A model generated the notes under the pieces. It made no database searches. It was not told where the DNA came from and saw nothing but the letters and a program-made list of their open reading frames with translations. Below are positions 1-9,006 of a stretch of 64,000 nucleotides of DNA, one piece after another. Both the position numbers and the translations under genes were made by a program. Each line of letters opens with the position of its first letter. The stretch's first letter is position 1. The stretch covers positions 45,507 through 109,506 of the forward strand of contig NZ_JARDJI010000018.1 of the NCBI RefSeq assembly GCF_039907765.1, in the 5' to 3' direction. Source of the stretch: Aminobacter sp039907765 (lineage in GTDB: Bacteria; Pseudomonadota; Alphaproteobacteria; Rhizobiales; Rhizobiaceae).

Positions 1-844
1 GCCGCTCGATCTGGCGGCGCGACAGCGACACACGCGCCGAGATTTCCTCCAGCGACAGCGGCTCCTCGATGTTCTGTTCCATCAGCCGGATGATGCGCAG
101 GAGCTTCTTGCCCGTGTTGCCATAGCGCAGGCCCGGCGGCACCGATTGGCAACTCGCGCCGTCACGCCAGCGGTCGGCGGTGACGTGTTGGCAGATGCTT
201 CGTGCAAGCTCGGCGCCGCAGCGCTCCTGCACCAGGTCAATGGCGAGATCGAAGGCGGCGAGCTCGCCGGCGCAGGTGACGATCTGGCCGTCGCGGACGA
301 ACAGCGCGTCGTCCGTGGCGAGGTCGTAGAAAGTTTCGGAAAGCGCGGCCATCTTGGTCCAATGGATGGTGCAGCGGGCCTCGCTCAGCAGGCCCGCGTC
401 GGCCAATAGCCAGGTCGCGGTGCCGAGCGCCTGGATCGGTAGCTGGGCGCGCGCGGCGCGCCGCAGCAAGGCCCGCAGCTCATGCGAGCTATGGCGCTCG
501 ACCCCCTCGCCGGCGCAGATCGTGAATGTCGACTGCGGCTCATAGAGCGCCGCGCTGGCCGCTTCGGCAAAGCAGCCGGAGACTTCGACGGTAATGCCGC
601 TGGCGCTTGCGACCGACCGGCCGTCGAGGCTGGTCAGTTTCCAGTGGAACAGGTCGCGGCCGGACAGCATATTGGCGAGCCGCAGCGGATCGACCAGCGA
701 CGACAGGCAAAGTTGGGAAAAGCCTGGCAGCAACAGCACCAGGAATTCCGCCGGCGCGGCCTGTTGTCTCGTGGGCTGCGCGATTCTGGCGCCTTGCCGG
801 TAGGCCGCGATCCTGAAGACCGTGTGCTTGCTCGGTGCGTTCAT
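1..844 (-). CDS. GlxA family transcriptional regulator (DJ-1/PfpI-like domain plus AraC HTH), 3' end outside window
   Basis: Reading down from the ATG at 844, an open frame of 281 codons runs off the window start. The N-terminal two thirds resembles the DJ-1/PfpI-like domain of GlxA/GbdR regulators (EFLVLLLPGFSQLCLSSLVD near residue 35). The end shows the start of an AraC-type HTH (EEPLSLEEISARVSLSRRQIER). Characterised relatives (GbdR, SouR, CdhR) sense betaine, sarcosine or carnitine, and this gene lies next to betaine-type demethylase genes, so a role in quaternary-amine catabolism is a reasonable inference. The second HTH and the C-terminus are not in the window. A TGCAACATC motif lies in its upstream region. 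Confidence 0.85.
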   Translation of the reverse strand, partial: MNAPSKHTVFRIAAYRQGARIAQPTRQQAAPAEFLVLLLPGFSQLCLSSLVDPLRLANMLSGRDLFHWKLTSLDGRSVASASGITVEVSGCFAEAASAALYEPQSTFTICAGEGVERHSSHELRALLRRAARAQLPIQALGTATWLLADAGLLSEARCTIHWTKMAALSETFYDLATDDALFVRDGQIVTCAGELAAFDLAIDLVQERCGAELARSICQHVTADRWRDGASCQSVPPGLRYGNTGKKLLRIIRLMEQNIEEPLSLEEISARVSLSRRQIER

Positions 845-901
845 CTGCCCCTCCCTGCGCGGCGGCGATGGGCGGACAACGACCGCCCGAACGTCAATTG
901 T

Positions 902-938
902 CACAAAATGGCAAAAATAAACACAAAATGCAACATCA
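902..938. promoter_or_regulatory. Candidate operator upstream of the GlxA-type regulator
   Basis: This A-rich stretch holds two near-direct repeats beginning CACAAAATG (902-910 and 922-930). The second continues into AAAATGCAACATCA (925-938). The same 14 bases occur on the opposite strand upstream of the flavoprotein gene at 9897 (9832-9845), and the core TGCAACATC recurs upstream of the DeoR gene (8125-8133). This makes it a likely shared regulator site. Which protein binds it is not shown by the sequence. Confidence 0.5.
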
Positions 939-977
939 CAATAATGCCGGTCAGGAGGCGGACGGCCGAGGGTTGCT

Positions 978-2126
978 TCAGGCCAGCCCGAGATAGGTCG
1001 TGAGCTCTCGCGCCGCTGCACCTCCGGCGCGGTTGGCGCCGATGGTCGAGGCGGAGGGGCCGTAGCCAACCAGGTGGACGCGCGGATCCTTGGCAACCTG
1101 CGTCGCGAGCCTGCCTGCCATGACGATGCCGCCGTTCTCCTCGCGCAGCTGCAACGGCGCGAGGTGGTCGAGTGAGCTGCGGAAACCGGTTGCCCACACG
1201 ATCACGTCCGCTTCCAACTCCGTGCCGTCGGCCCAGCGGATACCGTGCGGCATGATCTCGCTGAACATGGGCAGCCGATCGAGCAGGCCGCGTTGGCGCG
1301 CCGCCTGAAGCGCCGGCGTCAGCGGAATCCCGGTCACGGAGACGACCGAACCGGGTACGAGGCCGCGCCGCACGCGGTCCTCGACGACCGCGACTGCCGC
1401 GCGTCCGTCATCCTGCGTGAATGGCCCTTCGCGGAACCGCGGCTCGCTGCGGGTCACCCAGGTCGTGGTGGTCACCTTGGAGATCTCGTCCAGCAACTGC
1501 AGCGCCGAGATGCCGCCGCCCACCACCACGACATGCTTTCCGGCGAATTCCTCGGCCGTGTGGTAGTCGCGCGAGTGCAGCTGTCGCCCGGCAAAGCCGT
1601 CGCGGCCCGGAAAATCCGGGATGAAGGGCGATTCCCAGGTGCCGGTCGCATTGACGATGCCGCGCGCCGAAAAGGTCTCGCGGTCGGTCTCGACGCGGAA
1701 ACGGCCGTTGCGCTGGCAGACCACCTTCACCGTCACGGGACGGTAGACGGGCAGCTCGAAGCTTCGCTCGTAGGCGGCGTAATATTTCGGCACGGCGTCG
1801 GAGGCCTTCACCTCCGTCGATTCCAGCTCGACCGCCTCGGCGAACTGCATGCCCGGCAGATCGTGCAGGCGGTTAACCGTGTTCAGGGTCAGGTAGGGCG
1901 GCCGGAACTGCCAGGCGCCCCCGGGTTCGGGCGCCTTGTCCAGCACCAGAAAATTGCGCCCCGGCGCCAACCCCAGCTTCTTCAGATGATAGGCGGTGGA
2001 GAGCCCGGCCTGGCCGGCACCGATGACCACGATGTCGACCTTGTAGGCGGCGCGCAGCGATGGCTCGTCCAACGGGCGTTCAGGGGAGCGGGTCGATTGA
2101 TCGTGGTCGGGCGCTTCGGTCGTCAT
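978..2126 (-). CDS. FAD/NAD(P)-binding monooxygenase-like oxidoreductase (CzcO/flavin monooxygenase type)
   Basis: A 382-residue flavoprotein. A dinucleotide-binding motif VIGAGQAGLS lies near residue 35, a second one, VVVVGGGISALQLL, lies mid-protein for NADPH, and an ATGFRSS motif near the C-terminus is typical of flavin-containing monooxygenase and CzcO-like enzymes. ATG 2126 was chosen over the upstream in-frame start (2186) because the upstream codons look non-coding and overlap the regulator gap. The substrate cannot be read from sequence. It lies between a GlxA-type regulator and a LysR regulator, both on the same strand, beside the betaine demethylase genes, so an amine or related N/S-containing substrate is possible but unproven. 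Confidence 0.8.
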   Translation of the reverse strand: MTTEAPDHDQSTRSPERPLDEPSLRAAYKVDIVVIGAGQAGLSTAYHLKKLGLAPGRNFLVLDKAPEPGGAWQFRPPYLTLNTVNRLHDLPGMQFAEAVELESTEVKASDAVPKYYAAYERSFELPVYRPVTVKVVCQRNGRFRVETDRETFSARGIVNATGTWESPFIPDFPGRDGFAGRQLHSRDYHTAEEFAGKHVVVVGGGISALQLLDEISKVTTTTWVTRSEPRFREGPFTQDDGRAAVAVVEDRVRRGLVPGSVVSVTGIPLTPALQAARQRGLLDRLPMFSEIMPHGIRWADGTELEADVIVWATGFRSSLDHLAPLQLREENGGIVMAGRLATQVAKDPRVHLVGYGPSASTIGANRAGGAAARELTTYLGLA

Positions 2127-2202
2127 GTCGCCGAACGTGGGCCGCGTTCGTTGCAAGTTCAAGTGGCCGCTCCGGCGGGCAGCCATGCCCGGGGCGCGGT
2201 GC

Positions 2203-3087
2203 TCAGCCTTCGGCGGTCGCGGCCGGTCGAACCATGCTCATCAGCCAGTCGCGGAAAGCGACCACCTTCGGCGTCCTGGCCTTCTGCGGCGTCGCCAGAA
2301 ACCAGTAGGAGCCGGCGCCCTGCAGGCGCTGTTCGAACGGCGCGACGAGCAGGCCGGTCGCGAGCTCGCGCTCGATCAGCGCCGTCCGGCCGAGCAGCAC
2401 GCCCTTGCCTTCGACCGCCGCGCGGATGCCCATGATCGACTGGTCGAAGAACGACCCCGCCGAGGTGTCGATGCCGGTGACGCCGACATGGGCGAGCCAG
2501 GTGTCCCAGTCCTCGTCATAGCCGGGCACATGCAGCAGGTCGCGAGGCCGGAGATCCTCAGGCGAATTCAACGTCTCGGCATATTTCGGCGTACAGACCG
2601 GGAAGGTCTCGTCGCGCAGCAACAGCGTCGCCTCGCGCTTCGGCCAGTTGCCCCAGCCGAATTCGATCGCCGCATCGACCTTGCCCTCGCCATGGTCGAG
2701 CGCGGTGAGCCTCAGGTCGATGGTCGGATGCTGGACACGGAACAGGTCGAGCCGTGGCGCGATCCATTGGCTGGCAAAGGATGTCGGTACGTGCACCACC
2801 AGCATCTCGCGGGTGCTGCGCCCGGCGATCCGTGCGGTCGCCTCGTCGATCAGGGCGAAGGCGCGGCCAAGCTCCTCGGCATAGCGGCGGCCACGGTCGG
2901 TGAGCCGGACGCCGTTGGCGTGGCGGTCGAACAGCTCCTTGCCGAGCCTGAGCTCGAGCGCCCGGATGTGCTGCGATATGGCCGAGGGGGTGACGTTCAG
3001 CTCGGTGCCGGCGGCAGCGAAGCTGCCGAGCCTTGCCGCGGCCTCGAAGGCACGTAGCCAGTTCAGGGGTGGTCGGGCGGCGGTCAT
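2203..3087 (-). CDS. LysR family transcriptional regulator (GcvA-like)
   Basis: A 294-residue protein with an N-terminal winged HTH (LRAFEAAARLGSFAAAGTEL, then TPSAISQHIRALE) and a substrate-binding co-inducer domain. The opening NWLRAFEAAARLGSF pattern is typical of the GcvA-like LysR branch. It is transcribed divergently from the Rieske oxygenase gene, with about 100 bp between the two starts, the usual arrangement for a LysR regulator and its target. The gap contains an inverted repeat at 3101-3150. Inferred role: control of the gbcAB-like oxygenase genes, possibly with autoregulation. Confidence 0.9.
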   Translation of the reverse strand: MTAARPPLNWLRAFEAAARLGSFAAAGTELNVTPSAISQHIRALELRLGKELFDRHANGVRLTDRGRRYAEELGRAFALIDEATARIAGRSTREMLVVHVPTSFASQWIAPRLDLFRVQHPTIDLRLTALDHGEGKVDAAIEFGWGNWPKREATLLLRDETFPVCTPKYAETLNSPEDLRPRDLLHVPGYDEDWDTWLAHVGVTGIDTSAGSFFDQSIMGIRAAVEGKGVLLGRTALIERELATGLLVAPFEQRLQGAGSYWFLATPQKARTPKVVAFRDWLMSMVRPAATAEG

Positions 3088-3100
3088 GGCACCATTAGAT

Positions 3101-3150
3101 TTTCTTGCGCTACCCCCAAGGTAATCGCGTTTGCTCGGCCAGGCAAGAAA
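3101..3150. promoter_or_regulatory. Inverted repeat in the LysR/Rieske divergent gap
   Basis: TTTCTTGC (3101-3108) is repeated in inverted form as GCAAGAAA (3143-3150), separated by 34 bp. The pair lies between the starts of the divergent LysR and oxygenase genes, which suits regulator binding with looping or two half-sites. Evidence is positional only. Confidence 0.35.
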
Positions 3151-3190
3151 GGTTCCAATCCCCCCAGTTCAGCATCTGGGAGGCTCCGTC

Positions 3191-4390
3191 ATGAACGTCC
3201 ACTGGCTCCAGGGCTATCGCCCCGGCTACGGTCTACCGCGCCCTTTCTACACCGACCCCGAGATCTTCGCCGAGGAGCAGGCGCGCATCTTTCGTAACAA
3301 CTGGTTCTTCGCCGGCCATTCGATCGAGCTGCCCAAGGCGGGCGACTACATGACGCTCGATGTCGGCGGCGCACCCGTCGTCGTGGTGCGCGACCGCGAC
3401 GGCAAGGTGCATGCCCATCACAATGTCTGCCGCCATCGCGGCTCGATCATCTGCACCAAGGAGAAGGGCAAGGCAGCACGTCTCGTCTGTCCCTATCACT
3501 CCTGGTCCTATGCCCATGACGGTACCCTGATCGGCGCGCCGATGATGGGCGAGGAATTCGACAAGGCTCAGCACGGTCTGAAGCGGGCACATGCGGAAGA
3601 ATTCGACGGGCTGATCTTCGTCAACCTGTCGGAGGCCCCCTCCCCGTTCCACGAGCTGCGCGACCACCTCTCGCCGATCCTCAAGTCGCAGGGCATGGCC
3701 AAGGCCAAGATCGCGCTCGTCCGCGACTACGAGCTCGACGTGAACTGGAAGATCGTCGTCGAGAACAACCGCGAGTGCTACCACTGCGAGGCCAACCACC
3801 ACGGCTATGTCTCGGTGCAATACGACACCGAGAACGACAATCCCGACCTCAAGGACGAGATCGCCGAGCGGCTTGGCGACTGCCGTATCCGCTGGGAGAA
3901 GGCGGGGCTCGACACGGCCCGCGTCAACACCTCGTCCAACAACACGTCGGAGTGGTTCCGCGCCAACCGCACGCCGGTGCGCAAGGGCATGGTCACCGAG
4001 AGCCCCGACGGGCAGTTGGTCTGCGACGTCCTGATGGCCGGCTTCACCGATCCCGACATGGGCACGGCGCGCGCCAACACCAACATCAACTTCTGGTGCC
4101 ACGCCAATTCCGACTATGCCCACACCGTGCGCATCACGCCGGTGTCGCCGACCAGGACAATCGTGCGCGGCTACTGGCTGGTCGACGAGAATGCCGTCGA
4201 GGGCCGCGACTACGATCCGGAGAAGATCGCCGCCTTCCACCACGAGGTCATGTCGGAGGACTGGGAGATCTGCCGCCGCCAGTGGATCGGCATCACCTCG
4301 CCCGGCTTCGAGCCCGGCCCCTATTCGCCGACCAAGGAAGCCAATGTCGACCGCTATGTCAGGTGGTACGCGAGCCAGATGACGGCGTAG
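3191..4390 (+). CDS. gbcA: Rieske non-haem iron oxygenase alpha subunit, glycine betaine demethylase-like
   Basis: 399 residues with an N-terminal Rieske domain (CRH near residue 77, CPYH about 20 residues later) and a C-terminal catalytic domain with ECYHCEANHH. In the quaternary-ammonium branch of this family (CntA, GbcA, stachydrine demethylase) the residue bridging the Rieske cluster and the mononuclear iron is Glu in an E-C-Y-H context, as seen here. The reductase gene follows at 4558 and GcvT-domain flavoprotein demethylases follow that, matching the betaine to dimethylglycine to sarcosine to glycine route. ATG 3191 was chosen over 3131 because the protein then begins at the conserved region. 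Betaine is the best guess, but proline betaine or another trimethylammonium compound is possible. Confidence 0.8.
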   Translation: MNVHWLQGYRPGYGLPRPFYTDPEIFAEEQARIFRNNWFFAGHSIELPKAGDYMTLDVGGAPVVVVRDRDGKVHAHHNVCRHRGSIICTKEKGKAARLVCPYHSWSYAHDGTLIGAPMMGEEFDKAQHGLKRAHAEEFDGLIFVNLSEAPSPFHELRDHLSPILKSQGMAKAKIALVRDYELDVNWKIVVENNRECYHCEANHHGYVSVQYDTENDNPDLKDEIAERLGDCRIRWEKAGLDTARVNTSSNNTSEWFRANRTPVRKGMVTESPDGQLVCDVLMAGFTDPDMGTARANTNINFWCHANSDYAHTVRITPVSPTRTIVRGYWLVDENAVEGRDYDPEKIAAFHHEVMSEDWEICRRQWIGITSPGFEPGPYSPTKEANVDRYVRWYASQMTA

Positions 4391-4411
4391 GCGAAGCTCG
4401 GCGCCGGTGTC

Positions 4412-4524
4412 CTCCCTCCCCCTTGTGGGGAGGGATCGAGGGTGGGGTATCTCCCGGCCTCATCCTGCAAGGCCGTGCCGTCAGGTACCCCCACCCCTAA
4501 CCCCTCCCCACAAGGGGGAGGGGG
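4412..4524. repeat. GC-rich inverted repeat pair, copy A (tips inward)
   Basis: Two halves (about 4412-4449 and 4496-4524) are imperfect inverted copies of a 38-bp unit. Each half itself contains a palindrome around TTGTGG / CCACAA. The GGGGTA / TACCCC ends face each other across a 46-bp spacer. It lies between the oxygenase and reductase genes, so if transcribed it would form strong hairpins in the mRNA of the putative operon. Related copies are at 31009, 42843 and 46573. Confidence 0.85.
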
Positions 4525-4557
4525 TCGTCTGCGGCTCGCTCAGGGACAACACAAAAG

Positions 4558-5514
4558 ATGCTCTCCAGGCCGGAAATTCTCCTGCAGGTCGCCGAGATCA
4601 AGGTGATGACGCCACGCGTGTCGGCCTACCGGCTGGTGTCGCCCCATGGCGAGCGTCTGCCGGCCTGGAGCGCGGGCGCGCATCTCCACTTCCGCCTGCC
4701 GAGCGGCCGGGGGCGCTGCTACTCGCTGTGCGGCGACCCTGCCCAATCCGCCGAATATTGGGTGGCCGTACAGCGCGAGGAGAACGGCGAGGGCGGCTCG
4801 CTCGAGGTGGCCGAGACCTTTTCGCGCGGCGTGGTGGTGCGCGCCGACCCGCCGCGCAACGGCTTTCCGCTGGCGGATAGCGCGCGGCACCATGTGCTGA
4901 TCGCCGGCGGCATCGGCATCACGCCCATTATCGCCATGATCCACCATCTCCGCCGCACAAGGGCGAGCTATTACGTTCATGTCTGCGCTCGCTCGCTGAA
5001 GGAGGTGGCGTTTCGCGACCTGATCCAGGCCGAAGTCGCGGCGGGACGCGCGGCACTCCATCTCGACGGCAACGATCCGGCGCGACGGCCCGACCTGGTG
5101 GCGATCGTCGGCGCAACGGCAGAGAGCACGCATGTCTATGCTTGCGGTCCGGCAGGGCTGCTCAAGGCCTTCGCCCACGCCACCGAAAGCTGGCCGCAAG
5201 AGCAAATCCATGTCGAGAGCTTCGCGCCGGAGGCCAAGCAGACTGACAGCGATCGGCCTTTCGACGTCACCATCGCCTCGACCGGCAAAACCATCCACGT
5301 TGCTGTGGGCACGACCCTACTAGCCGCGCTCAAGGCCGCCGGCCACGACATCGCGACCAGCTGCCGGCAGGGCATCTGCGGCTCGTGCATGGTTCCCTAC
5401 CGCGACGGCGAACCCGACCACCGCGACCAGGCTCTCACCGATGACGAGCGCCGCGAATTCCTCACCGTCTGTTGCTCGCGCGCCCACTCGCCGAGCCTGA
5501 CCCTCGATCTCTGA
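4558..5514 (+). CDS. gbcB: Ferredoxin-type oxygenase reductase (PDR/VanB family), betaine demethylase electron-transfer partner
   Basis: 318 residues in the phthalate-dioxygenase-reductase order: a flavin-binding barrel (GRCYSLCGDP near residue 60), an NAD-binding domain (IAGGIGITPIIAMI near 118, YACGPAGLL near 195) and a C-terminal plant-type 2Fe-2S domain (CRQGICGSC, with the last Cys in VCCSRA). It follows the Rieske oxygenase gene on the same strand and would pass electrons from NAD(P)H to it. The long spacer (167 bp) is filled by an inverted repeat pair. Assignment as GbcB rests on neighbourhood plus domain order. Confidence 0.85.
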   Translation: MLSRPEILLQVAEIKVMTPRVSAYRLVSPHGERLPAWSAGAHLHFRLPSGRGRCYSLCGDPAQSAEYWVAVQREENGEGGSLEVAETFSRGVVVRADPPRNGFPLADSARHHVLIAGGIGITPIIAMIHHLRRTRASYYVHVCARSLKEVAFRDLIQAEVAAGRAALHLDGNDPARRPDLVAIVGATAESTHVYACGPAGLLKAFAHATESWPQEQIHVESFAPEAKQTDSDRPFDVTIASTGKTIHVAVGTTLLAALKAAGHDIATSCRQGICGSCMVPYRDGEPDHRDQALTDDERREFLTVCCSRAHSPSLTLDL

Positions 5515-5588
5515 ACGGGCCGGCATGCGCCGGCGCACCCAAACCCGCAGTACCTCGCGCCACGCGAGGCCAGTCCCGAAAGGCCACT

Positions 5589-8009
5589 ATGTCCAAGCTT
5601 CCCTCGCATGCCCGCATCGTCATCGTCGGCGGCGGCGCCATCGGCACCTCCATCGCCTACCACCTCGCCAAGATGGGCGAAAAGGACGTGCTGCTGCTCG
5701 AAAAGAACCAGCTGACAGCCGGCTCGACCTGGCATGCCGCCGGCCTGATGGGCCAGCTGCGCAGCAAGGTGAACCTCACACGCCTGATGCAGTATAGCGC
5801 CGACCTGTGCGCCAAGATCGGCGCCGAGACCGGCCAGGATGTCGGCTGGAAGAATGTCGGCAGCCTGCGCCTCGCCGCCTCCGACGCGCGCTGGGAAGAG
5901 CTCAAGCGGGCGCACACGGCCGCCAGGAGCTACGGCTTCGACATGGAACTGGTCGGCCCCGACGAGGTGAAGCGGCTGTTCCCGCTCGTCGACACCAAGG
6001 ACCTGCGCGGCGCCACCTGGATCGCGTCCGACGGCCATGTCGACCCCTATTCGCTGACCCATGCCTATGCCAAGGGCGCGCGCACGGGCGGCGTGCGCAT
6101 CGTCGAGGGCGTCACCGTCACCGGCTTTGCCATCAAGGATCGTCGCATCACGGCGGTAAAGACCGCCGACGGGGATGTCGGCTGCGAGATCGTCGTCAAT
6201 GCCGCCGGCCTGTGGGCGCGCCAGCTCGGCGAACTCGCCGGCATCGACCTGCCGATCACCGTCGTCGAACACGAATATTTCGTCACCGAGAAGTCGCCGA
6301 TGGTGCCGGACGACCTGCCGACGCTGCGCGACCCGGACGCCAATTTCTACGTCAAGCCGGAGCCGGGCGCGATGGCGATCGGCGGCTGGGAAAAGGAGAC
6401 CCGCGCCGCCTATGGGCTCGGCAAGCTGCCGATGAGCTTCGGCCAGGAATTGTTCCCCGATGATCTCGAGCGCATCGCCGAGGTCATCGAAGGCGCTGCC
6501 AACCGCATCCCGATCTTGGGCGAACTCGGCGTGCGCGCCGTGGTCAACGGACCGATCCCGATTTCGGCCGACGGCGAGCCGGTGATGGGCCTTGCCGGCG
6601 ACTACGAGAATTTCTTCGTCGCCTGCGGCTTCACCTCGGGCATCGCCGCCTCGGGCGGCGCCGGCCGCGCCATGGCCAACTGGATCGTCGAGGGCGACCC
6701 CGGCATGGACCTCTGGGCCTTCGACCTGCGCCGCTTCGGCCATCCGCATGGCGGCCTCGCTTATCTCCGCGACAGCGCCATCGAGGCCTATTCGAAATAT
6801 TACGCCATCGCCTGGCCGGAAGAGGAACGCTCGGCCTGCCGGCCGCTGCGCCGCTCGCCGCTCTACCAGACCTTGACGGCGCAAGGTGCGGTCAACGGCG
6901 TCAAGTTCGGCTGGGAGCGGCCGAACTATTTCCTCAGGCCGGGCGAGGCCAAGCCGCCGCTCGAAACCTTCGAGCGCGCGCCTTATGCCCAGGTCATCGG
7001 CCGCGAGCACAAGATCGTGCGCGAGGGGGTGGCCCTAGTCGACCAGTCGTCCTTCTCCAAGTTCGAAGTTTCGGGGACCGGCGCGCTTGCCTATCTGCAG
7101 TGGCTGGCGGCCGCCAATGTCGACAAGGGCGACAACGCAGTCATCTACACCCAGCTGCTCAACAAGCGCGGCGGCATCGAGGCCGATCTCACCATCATGC
7201 GACGAGGCGAACAAAGGTTCCATGTCGTCACCGGTTCCGCCTTCGGCACCCGCGACGGCGGCTGGATCCGCCACCATATGCCGCGCGACGGCTCGGTGTC
7301 GGTGCATGACGTGACCGGAGCCTACGGTGTCATCAACCTGTGCGGTCCGCTGGCGCGCGAGGTGCTGGCCAAGGTCAGCGAGCACGACGTCTCCAACGAC
7401 GCCTTCCCCTACATGACCTGCCGCGAGATCCGCGTCGGCTGGGCACCGGTCTTCGCCGCGCGCGTCACCTATGTCGGTGAACTCGGCTGGGAGCTGCATG
7501 TGCCCACCGAATACATGGCCTATGTCTACGAGGTGCTGCGCGAGGCGGGTGCGCCGTTCGGCATCGCCGATGTCGGCTACAAGGCGATCTCCAGCCTGCG
7601 TATGGAAAAGCGCTATCTCTACTGGGGCGCCGACATCACCCCTGATGACACCCCGCTGGAGGCCGGACTCGGCTTTGCGGTTGCCATGAAGAAGGGCGAC
7701 TTCCACGGCCGCGACGCGCTTGCCGCCCAGAAGGAGCGCGGCATTACCCGCAAGCTCGCCTGCTTCCGGCTCGACGAACCGCTGCCCGTCTATGGCGGCG
7801 AGGCGATGTCGGTGAACGGCCGCGTCGTCGGCATGACCACCAGCGGCGACTTCGGCCACACGGTCGGCGCGTCCCTCGTCTTCGGCTATCTCAAGGGCGA
7901 CGACATGGGCCTCAAGGAGATCGAGGTCGAGGCCTTCGGCCGCCGCAGCCGCGCGACGGTGGTGGAGCGCTGCGCCTACGATCCGGCGGGCGAGCGCGTC
8001 CGGCTCTAG
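5589..8009 (+). CDS. Dimethylglycine/sarcosine dehydrogenase-like flavoprotein with GcvT folate domain (copy 1)
   Basis: 806 residues. The N-terminal DAO-type FAD domain begins VIVGGGAIGTSIAYHL. STWHAAGL near residue 45 corresponds to the His that carries covalent FAD in DMGDH and sarcosine dehydrogenase. The C-terminal half is the FAO_M / GcvT / GcvT-C arrangement that binds tetrahydrofolate and captures formaldehyde as methylene-THF (GELGWELHVP, then GADITPDDTPLEAGLGFAV). ATG 5589 starts right at the conserved fold; the open frame upstream overlaps gbcB. It follows gbcAB, so dimethylglycine or sarcosine is the likely substrate. A paralogue is encoded at 9897. Confidence 0.88.
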   Translation: MSKLPSHARIVIVGGGAIGTSIAYHLAKMGEKDVLLLEKNQLTAGSTWHAAGLMGQLRSKVNLTRLMQYSADLCAKIGAETGQDVGWKNVGSLRLAASDARWEELKRAHTAARSYGFDMELVGPDEVKRLFPLVDTKDLRGATWIASDGHVDPYSLTHAYAKGARTGGVRIVEGVTVTGFAIKDRRITAVKTADGDVGCEIVVNAAGLWARQLGELAGIDLPITVVEHEYFVTEKSPMVPDDLPTLRDPDANFYVKPEPGAMAIGGWEKETRAAYGLGKLPMSFGQELFPDDLERIAEVIEGAANRIPILGELGVRAVVNGPIPISADGEPVMGLAGDYENFFVACGFTSGIAASGGAGRAMANWIVEGDPGMDLWAFDLRRFGHPHGGLAYLRDSAIEAYSKYYAIAWPEEERSACRPLRRSPLYQTLTAQGAVNGVKFGWERPNYFLRPGEAKPPLETFERAPYAQVIGREHKIVREGVALVDQSSFSKFEVSGTGALAYLQWLAAANVDKGDNAVIYTQLLNKRGGIEADLTIMRRGEQRFHVVTGSAFGTRDGGWIRHHMPRDGSVSVHDVTGAYGVINLCGPLAREVLAKVSEHDVSNDAFPYMTCREIRVGWAPVFAARVTYVGELGWELHVPTEYMAYVYEVLREAGAPFGIADVGYKAISSLRMEKRYLYWGADITPDDTPLEAGLGFAVAMKKGDFHGRDALAAQKERGITRKLACFRLDEPLPVYGGEAMSVNGRVVGMTTSGDFGHTVGASLVFGYLKGDDMGLKEIEVEAFGRRSRATVVERCAYDPAGERVRL

Positions 8010-8124
8010 CATCCAGTTCCAACCGGGCCGCTTGCAAGCGAGCTCGGTTGTTTCCAACAGACGCCGCGCTACCGAAAAGGGGCGCGGCGTTCCGATGTGG
8101 TGGGAGGTGACCCATGCCACATAT

Positions 8125-8133
8125 TGCAACATC
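8125..8133. promoter_or_regulatory. TGCAACATC motif upstream of the DeoR gene
   Basis: TGCAACATC lies 39 bp before the DeoR start codon. The same nine bases occur upstream of the GlxA regulator (929-937) and, on the other strand, upstream of the second flavoprotein (9833-9841). Autoregulation by the DeoR protein would explain this copy. Confidence 0.4.
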
Positions 8134-8171
8134 CGCTTGCCAATCCGACGGCATTGCCGCCACATTGGCGC

Positions 8172-8954
8172 ATGTCCGACTCGCAGAACCACAAGGCGCT
8201 CGCGCCGCGCCGCCACGACGAGATCCTGAGGCGACTGGCCGCCGACGGCTCGGTCGGCATCACCGAGCTCGCCGCCTTCTTCGACGTCTCGCGCGAGACC
8301 ATCAGACGCGACATGAAGTTCCTGGCCGAGCGCGGCCAGCTCGATCTTGTCCATGGCGGGGCGACGCTGTTCGAGGCGACCGAGCCGGCGCTGACGCTGC
8401 GCAGCCAGGAGAATGCCGGCGGCAAGGCCGCCATAGGCCGGGCCGCTGCCGCGCTCGTCGAGGACGGCATGGTGGTGTTCCTCGATTCCGGCACCACCAC
8501 GCTAGCGGTCGCCCATGCGCTCGCCGGCAAGCAGAACCTGACCGTCTGCACCACCAGCCTGACGATCGCCCTGCACATGTGCCGCCAGCCGCATGTGCGC
8601 GTCCACATGCTGGGCGGCGAGATCGACCCATCGGAGGAGGCCGCGGTCGGCATCGACGCGCTCGACGCCATCGACCGCTTCCGCATCGACGTTGCCTTCC
8701 TCGGTGGCGGCGCGCTGTCGCCCGACGGCGAGGTTACCGACTTCACCCGCAACGGCGCCGAGCAGCGCTCGCGCATGGCCGCCACCGCCGCCCGCGCCTA
8801 TTTCGTGCTCGACAGTTCCAAGTTCGGCCGGCTGACCCCGCTGCGCATCCCGCGCTTCGAACTCGCCGCCGGCGTCATCGTCGACGCCCCTCCCCCGCCA
8901 GCCATGGTCGAAGCCCTGGAACGCAAGGGACCCAAGGTGATTGTCGGGGAGTGA
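8172..8954 (+). CDS. DeoR/GlpR family transcriptional regulator
   Basis: 260 residues. The N-terminal DeoR HTH shows RRHDEILRRLAADGSVGITE followed by the SRETIRRDMKFLAERG recognition helix. The C-terminal DeoRC sensor domain has FLDSGTTTLAVAHAL and FLGGGALSPDGEVTDF. ATG 8172 puts the HTH at the usual distance; 8097 would add an unlikely leader. It lies between the two THF-linked flavoproteins on the same strand, so control of methylamine or one-carbon genes is more likely than the sugar-phosphate role common in the family. The effector is unknown. Confidence 0.88.
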   Translation: MSDSQNHKALAPRRHDEILRRLAADGSVGITELAAFFDVSRETIRRDMKFLAERGQLDLVHGGATLFEATEPALTLRSQENAGGKAAIGRAAAALVEDGMVVFLDSGTTTLAVAHALAGKQNLTVCTTSLTIALHMCRQPHVRVHMLGGEIDPSEEAAVGIDALDAIDRFRIDVAFLGGGALSPDGEVTDFTRNGAEQRSRMAATAARAYFVLDSSKFGRLTPLRIPRFELAAGVIVDAPPPPAMVEALERKGPKVIVGE

Positions 8955-9006
8955 CGCGGAATCGGCGAGGCGGCAAAGCTGCCGCCCGAACCGTTTTGCC
9001 CGGGTA

